The notes under the pieces: model-generated
What the model saw: the letters and a program-made list of their open reading frames with translations, nothing else
Told to the model about the DNA's origin: nothing
Database searches by the model: none
Program-made: the position numbers and the translations under genes
In this document: positions 25,660 through 34,611 of the stretch, piece after piece
How positions within the stretch are numbered: the first letter of the stretch is position 1
Layout of the letters: each line of letters opens with the position of its first letter
Assembly (NCBI RefSeq): GCF_042680125.1
Contig: NZ_JBHTNY010000002.1
Direction: 5' to 3' (one strand)
Length of the DNA stretch: 64,000 nt
From: Robinsoniella peoriensis
GTDB lineage: Bacteria; Bacillota; Clostridia; Lachnospirales; Lachnospiraceae

Positions 25660-28308
25660 TCACCACCGATTCTTTAACTTATTCTGAAGACGGTAAATTG
25701 TGTTAAGTGCATCAATTGGAGTCAGTGTACTGATATCCATCTCCTTTAGTTCCTGAAGAATATCCTGGTCGCTGACCGTATCAAAAAGAGACATCTGCTC
25801 TAAATCTACCTGATCATATTTCTTTGTTTTGACTTTTGTTTTATTGCCGGTGTCAGCCTGGATTTCCCTTGCCTTTGCCGTAATATCCGCATCACTCAGT
25901 TCTTCTACCAGCTGTTTGGCACGTTCAATAACGCTTTCCGGCACCCCGGCTAATTTTGCAACCTGGATACCATAGCTCTTGTCTGCACCGCCTTTGACTA
26001 TTTTACGAAGGAAGACAATATCATCTCCTTTTTCCTTTACGGCAATACAGTAGTTATTGACACTGCTTAATTTGCCTTCCAGTTCCGTAAGTTCATGGTA
26101 GTGGGTGGCAAAAAGGGTTTTGGCACCTAAAAGTCTTGGATTGCTAATGTGCTCTACTACTGCCCAGGCGATACTCAGACCGTCAAAGGTACTGGTACCC
26201 CGTCCGATTTCATCTAAGATCAGCAGGCTGTTGGAGGTGGCATTTCTCAGTATGTTGGCAACCTCAGTCATTTCCACCATAAAGGTACTTTGCCCGGATG
26301 CCAGGTCGTCAGAAGCACCCACACGGGTAAAGATTCGGTCTACGATGCCGATTTTTGCGTTTGCCGCCGGTACAAAGCAGCCAATCTGTGCCATTAATAC
26401 AATCAGGGCACTTTGGCGCATATAAGTGGATTTACCCGCCATATTAGGACCTGTGATAATGGAGATACGGTTACTGCCATTGTCCAGATATGTATCGTTG
26501 GAAATAAACATATCATTGGATATCATTTTTTCCACTACGGGATGGCGGCCTTCTTTTATATCAATGACCCCTTTTTCGTTGATTATAGGGCGTACAAAGT
26601 TATTGCGTTCCGCTATCAGGGAAAGAGAGGCAAATACATCAATTTTAGCCACTGCTTTTGCCGTCGTCTGAATTCGAACAACTTCTGCAGCTATCCGGTC
26701 CCGCACATCGTTGAAGAGGTCATATTCTAAAGTAAACAGCTTGTCTTCTGCTCCCAGAATAATATCTTCCAGCTCTTTTAATTCCGGTGTAATATATCGT
26801 TCTGCGTTTGCCAGAGTCTGTTTACGTGTATAATAATCAGGAACCATGTTTTTATTGGAGTTGGTAACTTCCAGATAGTAACCAAAAACTTTGTTAAACT
26901 TAATTTTTAAGTTTTTGATCCCGGTTTTATCCCTCTCTTTGGCTTCTAATTCAGCCAGCCATGTCTTTCCTTCGGTTTTTGCATGGCGCAGCTTATCGAT
27001 CTCTTCATTACATCCTTCTTTGATAATTCCACCTTCTTTTATGGTAATTGGCGGTTCATCCATAATAGAGCTGTCGATGAGATCACACAGGTCTTTAAGC
27101 TCGTCCATCTGCTCAAAGATATCCATAAGCAGTTCCTTTTTAAAGTCACCCAGCAGGTATTTAATGTGGGGGAGCATGGAAAGGGAACTTTTAAAAGCAA
27201 TTAAATCTCTGGGATTGGCTGATTTATAACTGATTTTACTGATCAGCCGTTCCAGGTCATATACCGGATTTAAGTATTCCCGAATTTCTTCCCGGGAAAT
27301 CGCATTTTGATTTAATTCTTCAATGGCATCCAGACGGGAATTGATTTCAGATTTGTCAATGAGCGGCTGTTCAATGAAGCTTCTCAGCATCCTGGCGCCC
27401 ATGGCGGTCTTGGTCTTATCCAGAACCCACAGAAGGGAGCCGCGTTTTTGTTTCTCACGCAGGGTTTCACACAGTTCCAGATTTCGTCTGGTGGAACTGT
27501 CGATAATCATATATTTTCCTGTTACATAGGGAGTAAGGCTGGTCAGATTGGCAAGGGATGTCTTCTGGGTTTCCGTCAGATACTGAAGGATTGCTCCAGC
27601 AGCAATGACGCCACAGTCGTAGTCAGCCAGTCCAAGTCCTTCCAGACTGTTTAGATTGAAATGATCCATCAGGCACCGTTTACACAAATCATCGTCAAAG
27701 TACCAGGATTCCAGTGAATATACGGTGATGCCAAGCCTGTTTTTCAGATCATCGATATCCATACCGCTGACATAAAAGGAATGATTGCAAATAATTTCTT
27801 TTGGAGAAAATTTGGTGATCTCATCCATTAATTTCCGGGCAGAATCCAGTTCAGTTACAAAATAATCGCCGGTTGTAATGTCAGAAATGGATACGCCGTA
27901 TTTGTCGGCCATATAGACGATACACATCAGATAATTATTCCGGGTCTCATCCAGAGCCTGGGTATTTAAATTGGTACCGGGCGTTACGATACGCAAAACT
28001 TCCCTTTTTACAATTCCTTTTGCCAGTTTCGGGTCTTCTACCTGTTCACAAATCGCCACCTTGTAGCCTTTTGCTACCAGCTTTGTTAAATAGCCTTCTA
28101 CAGCATGATGAGGAACGCCGCACATTGGCGCCCGCTCCTCCTGTCCACAATTTTTCCCTGTTAATGTAATTTCCAGTTCTCTTGATGCAGTTATGGCATC
28201 ATCAAAAAACATTTCGTAAAAGTCACCAAGGCGGTAAAATAAAATGCAATCTTTATACTGTTCCTTGGTAGCCATATATTGTTTCATCATTGGTGTTAGT
28301 TGTTCCAC
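25660..28308 (-). CDS. mutS: DNA mismatch repair protein MutS
   Basis: Mismatch-recognition ATPase, 882 residues. The N-terminal mismatch-binding loop contains FYRLGDFYEMFFDDA, the ATPase has Walker A GPNMAGKSTYM and LDEIGRGTSTFDG, and the C-terminus ends with the dimer/beta-clamp-type region QMSLFD. It initiates at GTG (28308) with AGGA nine bases upstream, 15 bp after miaB. The order miaB-mutS-mutL-miaA couples tRNA modification and repair genes, as in other clostridia. Confidence 0.97.
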   Translation of the reverse strand: MEQLTPMMKQYMATKEQYKDCILFYRLGDFYEMFFDDAITASRELEITLTGKNCGQEERAPMCGVPHHAVEGYLTKLVAKGYKVAICEQVEDPKLAKGIVKREVLRIVTPGTNLNTQALDETRNNYLMCIVYMADKYGVSISDITTGDYFVTELDSARKLMDEITKFSPKEIICNHSFYVSGMDIDDLKNRLGITVYSLESWYFDDDLCKRCLMDHFNLNSLEGLGLADYDCGVIAAGAILQYLTETQKTSLANLTSLTPYVTGKYMIIDSSTRRNLELCETLREKQKRGSLLWVLDKTKTAMGARMLRSFIEQPLIDKSEINSRLDAIEELNQNAISREEIREYLNPVYDLERLISKISYKSANPRDLIAFKSSLSMLPHIKYLLGDFKKELLMDIFEQMDELKDLCDLIDSSIMDEPPITIKEGGIIKEGCNEEIDKLRHAKTEGKTWLAELEAKERDKTGIKNLKIKFNKVFGYYLEVTNSNKNMVPDYYTRKQTLANAERYITPELKELEDIILGAEDKLFTLEYDLFNDVRDRIAAEVVRIQTTAKAVAKIDVFASLSLIAERNNFVRPIINEKGVIDIKEGRHPVVEKMISNDMFISNDTYLDNGSNRISIITGPNMAGKSTYMRQSALIVLMAQIGCFVPAANAKIGIVDRIFTRVGASDDLASGQSTFMVEMTEVANILRNATSNSLLILDEIGRGTSTFDGLSIAWAVVEHISNPRLLGAKTLFATHYHELTELEGKLSSVNNYCIAVKEKGDDIVFLRKIVKGGADKSYGIQVAKLAGVPESVIERAKQLVEELSDADITAKAREIQADTGNKTKVKTKKYDQVDLEQMSLFDTVSDQDILQELKEMDISTLTPIDALNTIYRLQNKLKNRW

Positions 28309-28323
28309 GCTTTTTGTTCCTCT

Positions 28324-29784
28324 CTATATTACAATTTCGCCCATATAGTAAAAGCCTTTGCATTCCTGCAGGTGTACATTTACAATCTTGCCAAGCAGTT
28401 GCGGTGTACCCGGAAAATGTACCAGCAGGTTATTGCTTAAACGTCCTGTCATGTAATTGTTATTGTGGTCGTTTACCTCTTCTACCAGCACTGGAAGAAC
28501 GGCGCCGGTATATCTGGCTGACATCTCTCTGGAAATTTCCTGCACTTCTTTTAAAAGCCGGTCAAAGCGGTTTTTCACCTGATCTTCCGGCACCTGATCG
28601 TCTTTGGCTGCTGCGGGAGTTCCGGTACGTTTGGAATAAATAAAGGTAAACGCACTGTCAAAGCGGACTTCTCTCACTACTTCCAGCGTTTCCAGAAAGT
28701 CTTCTTCCGTCTCACCCGGAAAACCTACTATAATATCTGTGGTCAGGGAAATATCAGGTACAGCCGAGCGAAGCCTGTCCACAAGATCCAGATACTGCTC
28801 TTTCGAATAATGACGGTTCATTTCTTTTAAAATTCTGGAACTGCCGGACTGCAGGGGAAGATGCATGTGTCTGCAAATCTTTGACGAGTTCTTCATAGTT
28901 TCAATCAGTTCCTCTGACAGATCCTTTGGATGGGAGGTCATAAACCGGATTCGTTCAAGTCCTTCAATCTTTTCGATTTCTTTCAAAAGTCCGGCAAAGC
29001 TCATAGGCGTTTCCAGGTTCTTTCCATAGGAATTTACGTTCTGTCCTAAAAGCATGACTTCCACCACACCATCTGCCACTAAACGTTCAATTTCCCGGAC
29101 GATATCCTTAGGATTCCGGCTTCGCTCTCTTCCACGCACATAAGGTACGATACAGTAACTACAGAAATTGTTACACCCAAACATGATATTAATGCCTGAT
29201 TTGAACGGATATTTCCGTTCGCTTGGAAGATCTTCCACGATTTTGTCTGTGTCTTTCCAGATATCAATCACCATACGGCCGGAATCGTAACGTGTGGCAA
29301 TTAATTCAGCAAACTTATAGATATTATGAGTACCGAAAATCAGGTCTACAAAACGGTAACTTTGTTTTAATTTTTCAACAACTTTTGGTTCCTGCATCAT
29401 GCAGCCGCATAAAGCAATCAGCATGTGGGGATTTTTCTTCTTGATGCTGTTTAAAGCACCCAGTCTGCCGTATACTCGCTGATTTGCATTTTCCCTTACG
29501 GTGCAGGTATTATAAATTACAAAATCTGCATGTTCATCTTCTATGATCTCGTATCCGATCTGCTCCAGGATACCGGTTAATTTTTCGGAGTCCCTGGCAT
29601 TCATCTGACAGCCAAAGGTAACGGTGGATGCAGTTAACCTCCGGCCCAGATGTTCGCTTTGCTGGCGAACCATTTCACGGCACTTTTTTATAAAATAGTA
29701 TTGACGAGAAGGTTCCGTTGCCGGGGGTTCTTTATTTAAATCTATTTTGTCTAATGCTTCTTCAAATTCTTTTTCCAGATTCAT
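28324..29784 (-). CDS. miaB: tRNA-2-methylthio-N6-isopentenyladenosine synthase
   Basis: Radical-SAM methylthiotransferase acting on i6A37 made by MiaA. The 486 residues comprise an N-terminal MTTase domain with TFGCQMNARDSEK and its three Fe-S cysteines, a radical-SAM domain with CNNFCSYCIVPYVRGRERSR (CxxxCxxC), and a C-terminal TRAM domain. The start follows AAGGAG. About 110 bp separate it from the M14 peptidase gene upstream, and this gap probably contains the operon promoter. Confidence 0.96.
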   Translation of the reverse strand: MNLEKEFEEALDKIDLNKEPPATEPSRQYYFIKKCREMVRQQSEHLGRRLTASTVTFGCQMNARDSEKLTGILEQIGYEIIEDEHADFVIYNTCTVRENANQRVYGRLGALNSIKKKNPHMLIALCGCMMQEPKVVEKLKQSYRFVDLIFGTHNIYKFAELIATRYDSGRMVIDIWKDTDKIVEDLPSERKYPFKSGINIMFGCNNFCSYCIVPYVRGRERSRNPKDIVREIERLVADGVVEVMLLGQNVNSYGKNLETPMSFAGLLKEIEKIEGLERIRFMTSHPKDLSEELIETMKNSSKICRHMHLPLQSGSSRILKEMNRHYSKEQYLDLVDRLRSAVPDISLTTDIIVGFPGETEEDFLETLEVVREVRFDSAFTFIYSKRTGTPAAAKDDQVPEDQVKNRFDRLLKEVQEISREMSARYTGAVLPVLVEEVNDHNNNYMTGRLSNNLLVHFPGTPQLLGKIVNVHLQECKGFYYMGEIVI

Positions 29785-29897
29785 GTATCTTACTCCTTAT
29801 CATTTCGCAATGCTGTACTTGTCAGGTACCTGTAATTTTCAGACATGCTCAAGGCATATGAAAATATTATAACAAAAACCGACAAAAAAAGCGATCA

Positions 29898-30773
29898 TTA
29901 TTTTTTAGAATATTTCTCAAGGAAAGAAAAAGGAATCTTTTTGATTTCTTCATAAGTATGGATCTGATATTCGGTATCCAGGGGAAATACGGCTTCGTCT
30001 GCGACGGTTTCCACTGTCAGAGCCAGCTTTTTGAATATCTCTGAGTAATAGTTTACGGAGTTTCCACCACTGCTTACATCCCCGAATTCTTCTGCACTGC
30101 TGCCAAGGTCATAATGGGCAAGTGACTGAAGGTGTTTTGCCATTCGTTCACTTTCCTTATTATAAGACGCCGGCATTGCGTTACGGAAGTAATAAATGAT
30201 CTGTCCTCTGGAGTGAAAATCTATGTACCCAACTGAATTTGGAAATTGCCTGAATACTCCGATTAAAGCCTGTGTTTCATTCTCGCTTCCGGGATAAAGC
30301 ATCCTCCCCTGCACCCGGAATGATTTGCATGGGAAATTACGGTTAATATCCACTCCCCGGCCATTGAATTTCCATTCCTCATAGGGGATACCATCCATTA
30401 AAATTGTATGGCGGTAGATTGGATTGCGTATGGACTGATATCCGCATAAAGCGATTTCATATCCGTCCGGATTCATAAGCGGCAGAAAACAAAGACTGTA
30501 TTCTTCCAACAGTTTACTCCCGGATTCCGGACAAATGCAGTAATCCTCAATTATTTTTAACATTAAGATTGGATTAATGCTTTCTCTGCCATGTATCCCG
30601 GCACTGCAAATCAGGCATTTTTCAGACGTTCCCATCTGAAGCATTGGTATTTTTCGCTCATCGTGGCTGTATCCTATGACGGACAATTTCAAAAGATCGG
30701 AAAATCGGCATTCCAGTTCATAGATACACTGCATGATTTCATCATATGTATAAGTTTGATTTAATTTTACCAC
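29898..30773 (-). CDS. M14-family zinc carboxypeptidase-like protein
   Basis: Zinc peptidase of the carboxypeptidase A/gamma-D-glutamyl-diamino-acid peptidase group, probably acting on peptides or murein stems. Zinc ligands His61 and Glu64 are in IHGRES, the third is in YIDFHSRGQ; MNPDGYE, GVDINRNFP and the catalytic glutamate in TVETVADE are present. I chose the GTG at 30773 with AGGAAGGGG nine bases upstream (291 residues). The longer frame would add 24 residues lacking a site, and without it no signal peptide is visible, so the enzyme is probably cytoplasmic. Confidence 0.85.
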   Translation of the reverse strand: MVKLNQTYTYDEIMQCIYELECRFSDLLKLSVIGYSHDERKIPMLQMGTSEKCLICSAGIHGRESINPILMLKIIEDYCICPESGSKLLEEYSLCFLPLMNPDGYEIALCGYQSIRNPIYRHTILMDGIPYEEWKFNGRGVDINRNFPCKSFRVQGRMLYPGSENETQALIGVFRQFPNSVGYIDFHSRGQIIYYFRNAMPASYNKESERMAKHLQSLAHYDLGSSAEEFGDVSSGGNSVNYYSEIFKKLALTVETVADEAVFPLDTEYQIHTYEEIKKIPFSFLEKYSKK

Positions 30774-30873
30774 ATCTGCACACCCCTTCCTCTTATCAGT
30801 ATATGAATTAAAATGTGCAAATATGACAAAACTCCAGATCAGCAATCACGATCGCCAATCTGGAATTTAAATT

Positions 30874-32121
30874 TTATTTACGGATCTGACCATTCCCGTA
30901 AATGATATATTTTGTTGTCGTCAGTGCAAGGAGACCCATTGGTCCTCTGGCATGAAGTTTCTGCGTACTGATTCCGATCTCAGCACCAAATCCAAACTCA
31001 AATCCGTCCGTAAAGCGGGTAGAGGCATTTACATAGACAGCGGCAGCATCAATTTCTTCCAGGAATTTCTGGGAATGGGAATAATCATTCGTTATGATTG
31101 CTTCTGAATGTCCTGTATTATACCGGTTGATATGAGAAATGGCTTCTTCTATGGATGTAACGGTTTTTATAGACAGGATGTAATCCAGATATTCACTGCC
31201 CCAGTCCGCTTCTACAGCAGGCAGAATACCCGAAACAGCATCCATTGCAGGCTGGTCGCCCCGAAGCTCCACATTTTTTTCATCCAGACGGTTTTTTAGT
31301 GCCGGAAGCAGATTATTTATTACATTCTTATGTACAACAATGGATTCACATGCATTGCATACGCCGATTCTTTGGGTTTTTGCATTGAAAATGATATCAA
31401 TTGCCATATCAAGGTCTGCCGTTTCATCTACATAGACATGGCAGTTTCCAGTTCCCGTTTCAATTACCGGAATGGTGCTGTTATTGACAACTGCCTGAAT
31501 TAAGCCGGCGCCCCCTCTGGGAATCAGTACATCCACATACTGATTTAATTTCATAAATGCAGTAGTCGTTTCCCGGTTACTGTCTTCAATCAGCTGAATT
31601 GCATCCCTGGTAATATTTAAATCAGCTAATGCATTCTGTATTACGGAAACGATTGCTTTATTGGAATGAATTGCATCGCTTCCGCCTTTTAAAATGACTG
31701 CATTTCCCGTTTTAAAACAGAGTCCGAAGGCATCTGCCGTTACATTGGGGCGGGATTCATAGATGATGCCAACTACTCCAAGGGGAACTCTTTTTTGTCC
31801 GATCATCAATCCATTGGGACGCTTCTTCATAGAAAGAACTTCTCCAATCGGGTCTTCTAAGGTAACCAGCTGTGTCAGACCTTCTGCCATTCCTTCAATT
31901 CGTGCGCGGGTCAGAAGAAGGCGGTCAACCAGTCCTTCTTTCATCTGATTTGCACGGGCAGCTTCGATGTCTTTTTCATTTTCTTTTAATATGGTGTCGC
32001 TTTCCTCTAAAAGGGCATTTGCTACTGCTTCCAGTGCGGCATTTTTCTTCAGGGTTTCTAAAGTCTGTAATGATGGCTTTGCCTTTTGGGCTTTCTGCCC
32101 GATTTCCTGTAAAGTTTGCAT
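30874..32121 (-). CDS. proA: Gamma-glutamyl phosphate reductase
   Basis: NADPH-dependent reduction of gamma-glutamyl phosphate to glutamate semialdehyde in proline synthesis. It has the aldehyde-dehydrogenase fold with the catalytic cysteine in RIGVCNACES (Cys255), plus the family motifs YESRPNVTADAF and PRGGAGLI. The ATG at 32121 follows AGGAGG by six bases; the longer frame is rejected (415 residues). proB lies upstream, separated by a DUF896 gene and a folate cyclo-ligase gene, probably all in one operon. Confidence 0.96.
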   Translation of the reverse strand: MQTLQEIGQKAQKAKPSLQTLETLKKNAALEAVANALLEESDTILKENEKDIEAARANQMKEGLVDRLLLTRARIEGMAEGLTQLVTLEDPIGEVLSMKKRPNGLMIGQKRVPLGVVGIIYESRPNVTADAFGLCFKTGNAVILKGGSDAIHSNKAIVSVIQNALADLNITRDAIQLIEDSNRETTTAFMKLNQYVDVLIPRGGAGLIQAVVNNSTIPVIETGTGNCHVYVDETADLDMAIDIIFNAKTQRIGVCNACESIVVHKNVINNLLPALKNRLDEKNVELRGDQPAMDAVSGILPAVEADWGSEYLDYILSIKTVTSIEEAISHINRYNTGHSEAIITNDYSHSQKFLEEIDAAAVYVNASTRFTDGFEFGFGAEIGISTQKLHARGPMGLLALTTTKYIIYGNGQIRK

Positions 32122-32165
32122 CTTAATCCTCCTCACAATCATTTTATGGGTATCAGTGTTTCCGG

Positions 32166-32714
32166 TTATGCAAAATAGCTTGCAGTAGGTGTAATCAGCA
32201 TCTGAGGCAGGATATCATGTGCATCAGATGGGACGCTGCCTACTAACTGAAAATCAAAAGCAATCGCAATTGTTCTGTGTTTTTTATGTATATTCAGATA
32301 GCGGTCATAAAATCCTTTGCCATAACCGCATCGGTGGCACGCGGTATCGAAAGCCACGCCGGGTACGATTAACAGGGCATTTTCTTCCAGCGCCTGGGCT
32401 GTGGTAACCGGTTCCGGAATATGAAAATATCCGGGAGCTACATCATCATAAGAATGAATATAATAATATACCATATCCGCACCTGTTACCTTTGGTGCCG
32501 CTACACGTTTCTTTTGCCGCCAGGCCTCATCGATAAGTTCTCTGGTAGAAACTTCACCATTATAATCCATATAGACGTAGATGCACTCTGCTTTTTGAAA
32601 ATCTTCTGAATCTATAATTTTGCGGCAGATTGCATGACTGTCTGAGCGGATTAGCTCTTCTGTAAGGTGTGCACGTTTTTGAAATATCAGTGTTCTAATT
32701 TCCTTTTTTTCCAT
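32166..32714 (-). CDS. 5-formyltetrahydrofolate cyclo-ligase
   Basis: Converts 5-formyl-THF to 5,10-methenyl-THF with ATP. The 182 residues include the N-terminal MEKKEIRTLIFQKR basic patch and the C-terminal substrate/ATP loop GVAFDTACHRCGYGKGFYDRYL region. The ATG at 32714 has AGGTGA upstream, lying in the 3' end of the DUF896 gene, which it overlaps by 20 bp. Its place inside a proline operon is not functionally explained. Confidence 0.93.
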   Translation of the reverse strand: MEKKEIRTLIFQKRAHLTEELIRSDSHAICRKIIDSEDFQKAECIYVYMDYNGEVSTRELIDEAWRQKKRVAAPKVTGADMVYYYIHSYDDVAPGYFHIPEPVTTAQALEENALLIVPGVAFDTACHRCGYGKGFYDRYLNIHKKHRTIAIAFDFQLVGSVPSDAHDILPQMLITPTASYFA

Positions 32715-32913
32715 ACTTTTCACCTAAATTAATGATGGTGCCGTCTTCTTCCTGCATATCAATATTATTTAACTGGCTTCTAAGATTGCTGCGGATGGAT
32801 TCAATGTATTCTCTTCGAAGATCTGCCTGTTCTTTTTTCTCTGATTCGGTAAGTCCTTCGGCCTTAGATTTCCTTGCCAGTTCATTGATTCGATCTAATT
32901 TTTCCTGATTCAT
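32695..32913 (-). CDS. DUF896 (YnzC-like) small protein
   Basis: 72-residue, charged helical protein. The helical hairpin with RINELARKSKAEGLTESEK and LRREYIESIRSNL is the DUF896/YnzC signature. Function is unknown; in Bacillus the relative YneA-operon YnzC is SOS-linked, which is not indicated here. The ATG at 32913 (MNQEK) is used. A 23-codon upstream extension is repeat-derived and rejected. As with minC, no Shine-Dalgarno precedes the start and the 116-bp two-hairpin element abuts it. Confidence 0.85.
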   Translation of the reverse strand: MNQEKLDRINELARKSKAEGLTESEKKEQADLRREYIESIRSNLRSQLNNIDMQEEDGTIINLGEKYGKKGN

Positions 32914-33021
32914 AATGATTCCCATTGCATATTGCAGGCAAGCCTGCAATACTGCCACAATTAAACAGGTTGAAAGAATCACATCGTGGCGTCCTTTCTA
33001 TATCATAATTTTCTTTCAACC
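32906..33021 (-). repeat. 116-bp two-hairpin leader element, DUF896-gene copy
   Basis: Second copy of the element at 11732-11847, with GGTTGAAAG / CTTTCAACC ends, the GGACGCCACG loop motif, the TTGCAGGC / GCCTGCAA hairpin and ATGGG before the start codon. The two loop bases between the second pair of arms differ (CT versus AA) while the stem is kept. It lies between proB and the DUF896 gene, 22 bp after the proB stop. Confidence 0.75.
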
Positions 33022-33043
33022 TTAAACTACTTACTGTATTATA

Positions 33044-33889
33044 TTACTGCATTTCTTCCAGGTAATCAATCAGGAAGAAATCTGCATCGGATTTTGCCAG
33101 GAACAGAGTTCCATGGTTACGTCCCTGGACTATTTTATGTAGAACATGAAAATCTTCCCCGTTGGCAATTACCATATCGGTACCCGCGGAAGTAGCTATT
33201 TTGGCTGCAACCAGTTTGGTTGCCATTCCGCCTGTTCCAACGCTGCTTTTGCTGCTGTCTTTTCCCATGCCCATTAAATGATCATCCAGAGTTTCTACGA
33301 TATCTATAAACTTTGCATTGGGATTCTGATTAGGGTCGTCGGTAAACAGTCCGTCAATATCAGAAAGCAGAATCAGAAGGTCTGCCCCAACCAGGGCGGC
33401 TACAATGGCTGAAAGAGTATCATTGTCACCAAAGCGCATTTCATAGGTAGATACTGTATCATTTTCATTAACGATAGGAATTGCGCCAAGCTTTAATAAT
33501 TCCTGAAAGGTATTCAATGCATTTTTTCTGCTTAAATTATCTACCATTGTGTTCTTTGTCATTAAAATCTGGGCAGCCATTTGTCCGTATTCCGAAAACA
33601 GCTTCTGGTAAATCATCATAAGCTTAGCCTGTCCAATTGCGGCACATGCCTGTTTTCTCGCTATTTCATCCGGTTTGGACTCCATACCTACTGCTTTTGT
33701 TCCAACCGCAATTGCACCGGAAGATACTAAAATAACATCTTTCCCCATATTGCGAAGATCACTTAATTCACGTACCAGAATTTCAAGTTTTGTCAGGTTC
33801 AATGCACCTGTTTCCTCATGTGTCAAAGATGAGGAACCGATTTTTACAACGATTCTTTTTTTATCTATTAGTTTTTCACGAATGTTCAC
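33044..33889 (-). CDS. proB: Glutamate 5-kinase (no PUA domain)
   Basis: First proline-pathway enzyme, phosphorylating glutamate. The 281 residues form an amino-acid-kinase domain (VVKIGSSSLT at 14-23, LVSSGAIAVG, VNENDTVST, FGDNDTLSAIVA, VGTGGMATKL). The C-terminal PUA domain found in Escherichia coli ProB is absent, as in many Firmicutes. Translation starts at GTG with AGGAGG seven bases upstream. It heads a likely operon with DUF896, folate cyclo-ligase and proA. Confidence 0.95.
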   Translation of the reverse strand: MNIREKLIDKKRIVVKIGSSSLTHEETGALNLTKLEILVRELSDLRNMGKDVILVSSGAIAVGTKAVGMESKPDEIARKQACAAIGQAKLMMIYQKLFSEYGQMAAQILMTKNTMVDNLSRKNALNTFQELLKLGAIPIVNENDTVSTYEMRFGDNDTLSAIVAALVGADLLILLSDIDGLFTDDPNQNPNAKFIDIVETLDDHLMGMGKDSSKSSVGTGGMATKLVAAKIATSAGTDMVIANGEDFHVLHKIVQGRNHGTLFLAKSDADFFLIDYLEEMQ

Positions 33890-33917
33890 TTTGTGCCTCC
33901 TTCACTATTTCCAAACT

Positions 33918-33946
33918 ATCTTACACCATTTTTAGGGAATCGTCTA
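33918..33946 (-). promoter_or_regulatory. Predicted sigma-A promoter of the proB operon
   Basis: On the minus strand TAGACG (33941-33946) and TAAGAT (33918-33923) are separated by exactly 17 bases, with TG before the -10 (extended -10). It lies about 28 bp upstream of the proB start. No T-box or riboswitch-like fold is visible in this short leader. Confidence 0.5.
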
Positions 33947-33972
33947 GTGGTAGTTGGAGATTACTGATTGGG

Positions 33973-34041
33973 GACGCTTTGTGTAATCAACAAGGCCTGC
34001 CATTACCCACATTATCGTACAACCTCCTAATACAAAGCGTC
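33973..34041. repeat. 69-bp palindromic element with GACGCTTTGT ends
   Basis: Terminal inverted repeats GACGCTTTGTGT and ATACAAAGCGTC enclose a 45-bp interior containing GCCTGCCAT. The same ends (GACGCTTGT / ACAAAGCGTC) and the same GCCTGCCAT core occur in the much larger cruciform at 52.6-52.9 kb, so this looks like a deletion derivative or minimal relative. It lies between the BofC-like gene and the proB promoter. No U tract follows on either strand. Confidence 0.6.
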
Positions 34042-34068
34042 TTTACTCAGAAAAAACTAACTATTCTC

Positions 34069-34446
34069 TCAAGTTGAATAGTTTTCCAAAAAATCATACA
34101 ACTCACTAAAATCTTTTAAATACTTACCCTCTTCGATCTCCTCCTGTACACTTTCCGGGAGGCGGTTCATATTGATGTTCGTATACTCATAGAGGATATC
34201 CCCGTTCGTACGGTATACGGTTATTTTTCCATTTTCTTCTTTTAGATAGAATTTTCCTTTATCAGAAACATCGGATGCGGATACTTTTTTATCTTTGCTA
34301 AAAGATACGTCTTTTGCCTGCATATTCAATATATTATCTTGTCCGGGCTGCAGTTCATAGCTTTGTGTCCAGCGGTAGCTGGCATAATAGGCGAAACACA
34401 ATAAGCAGACACTAAATAAAACGCCGACACTATATTTCCATTTCAT
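34069..34446 (-). CDS. BofC-like, membrane-anchored extracytoplasmic protein
   Basis: 125 residues with one N-terminal membrane helix (about 5-26). The rest resembles the BofC C-terminal domain: FYLKEENGKITVYRTNG, ILYEYTNINMNRLPESVQ and LYDFLENYS. In Bacillus subtilis BofC is a forespore intermembrane-space regulator of sigma-K processing. Clostridial relatives often lack that pathway's partners, so the role here is inferred only as spore- or envelope-related. Monocistronic, with an AAGGAG site. The alternative is a generic uncharacterised exported protein. Confidence 0.6.
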   Translation of the reverse strand: MKWKYSVGVLFSVCLLCFAYYASYRWTQSYELQPGQDNILNMQAKDVSFSKDKKVSASDVSDKGKFYLKEENGKITVYRTNGDILYEYTNINMNRLPESVQEEIEEGKYLKDFSELYDFLENYST

Positions 34447-34544
34447 AAGATCACTCCTTTGGAAATAGTATCGGCATTCTTTGATTACTTATTCACGAAT
34501 TTTGTCACTATTCAGTCAAAAATCCGCATTATCCGGAATTTGTG

Positions 34545-34611
34545 ACCCTCGCGGCAGTCGCCAAATGGTTCCGCAAGCGCATCCGCCTGGCTCATTGTTC
34601 ACGGGAATAGA
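34545..34611 (-). repeat. Palindromic dispersed repeat, copy next to the pyridoxal kinase 3' end
   Basis: Read on the minus strand from TATTCCCGTGAAC to GCGAGGGT, it matches 37102-37166 (read on plus) at roughly 80% by eye. The internal stem GCCAGGCGG / CCATTTGGC uses G-U pairs where the other copy has A-T pairs, so folding is conserved. The first bases of the repeat encode the last codons and stop of the kinase, so the element defines or replaced its C-terminus. The rest of 34447-34598 is AT-rich without further features. Confidence 0.65.

Noticed and set aside
32914..32982. In-frame extension of the DUF896 protein by 23 codons
   Set aside because: Same repeat-derived reading frame as at minC; no ribosome binding site, and DUF896 proteins start near MNQEK.
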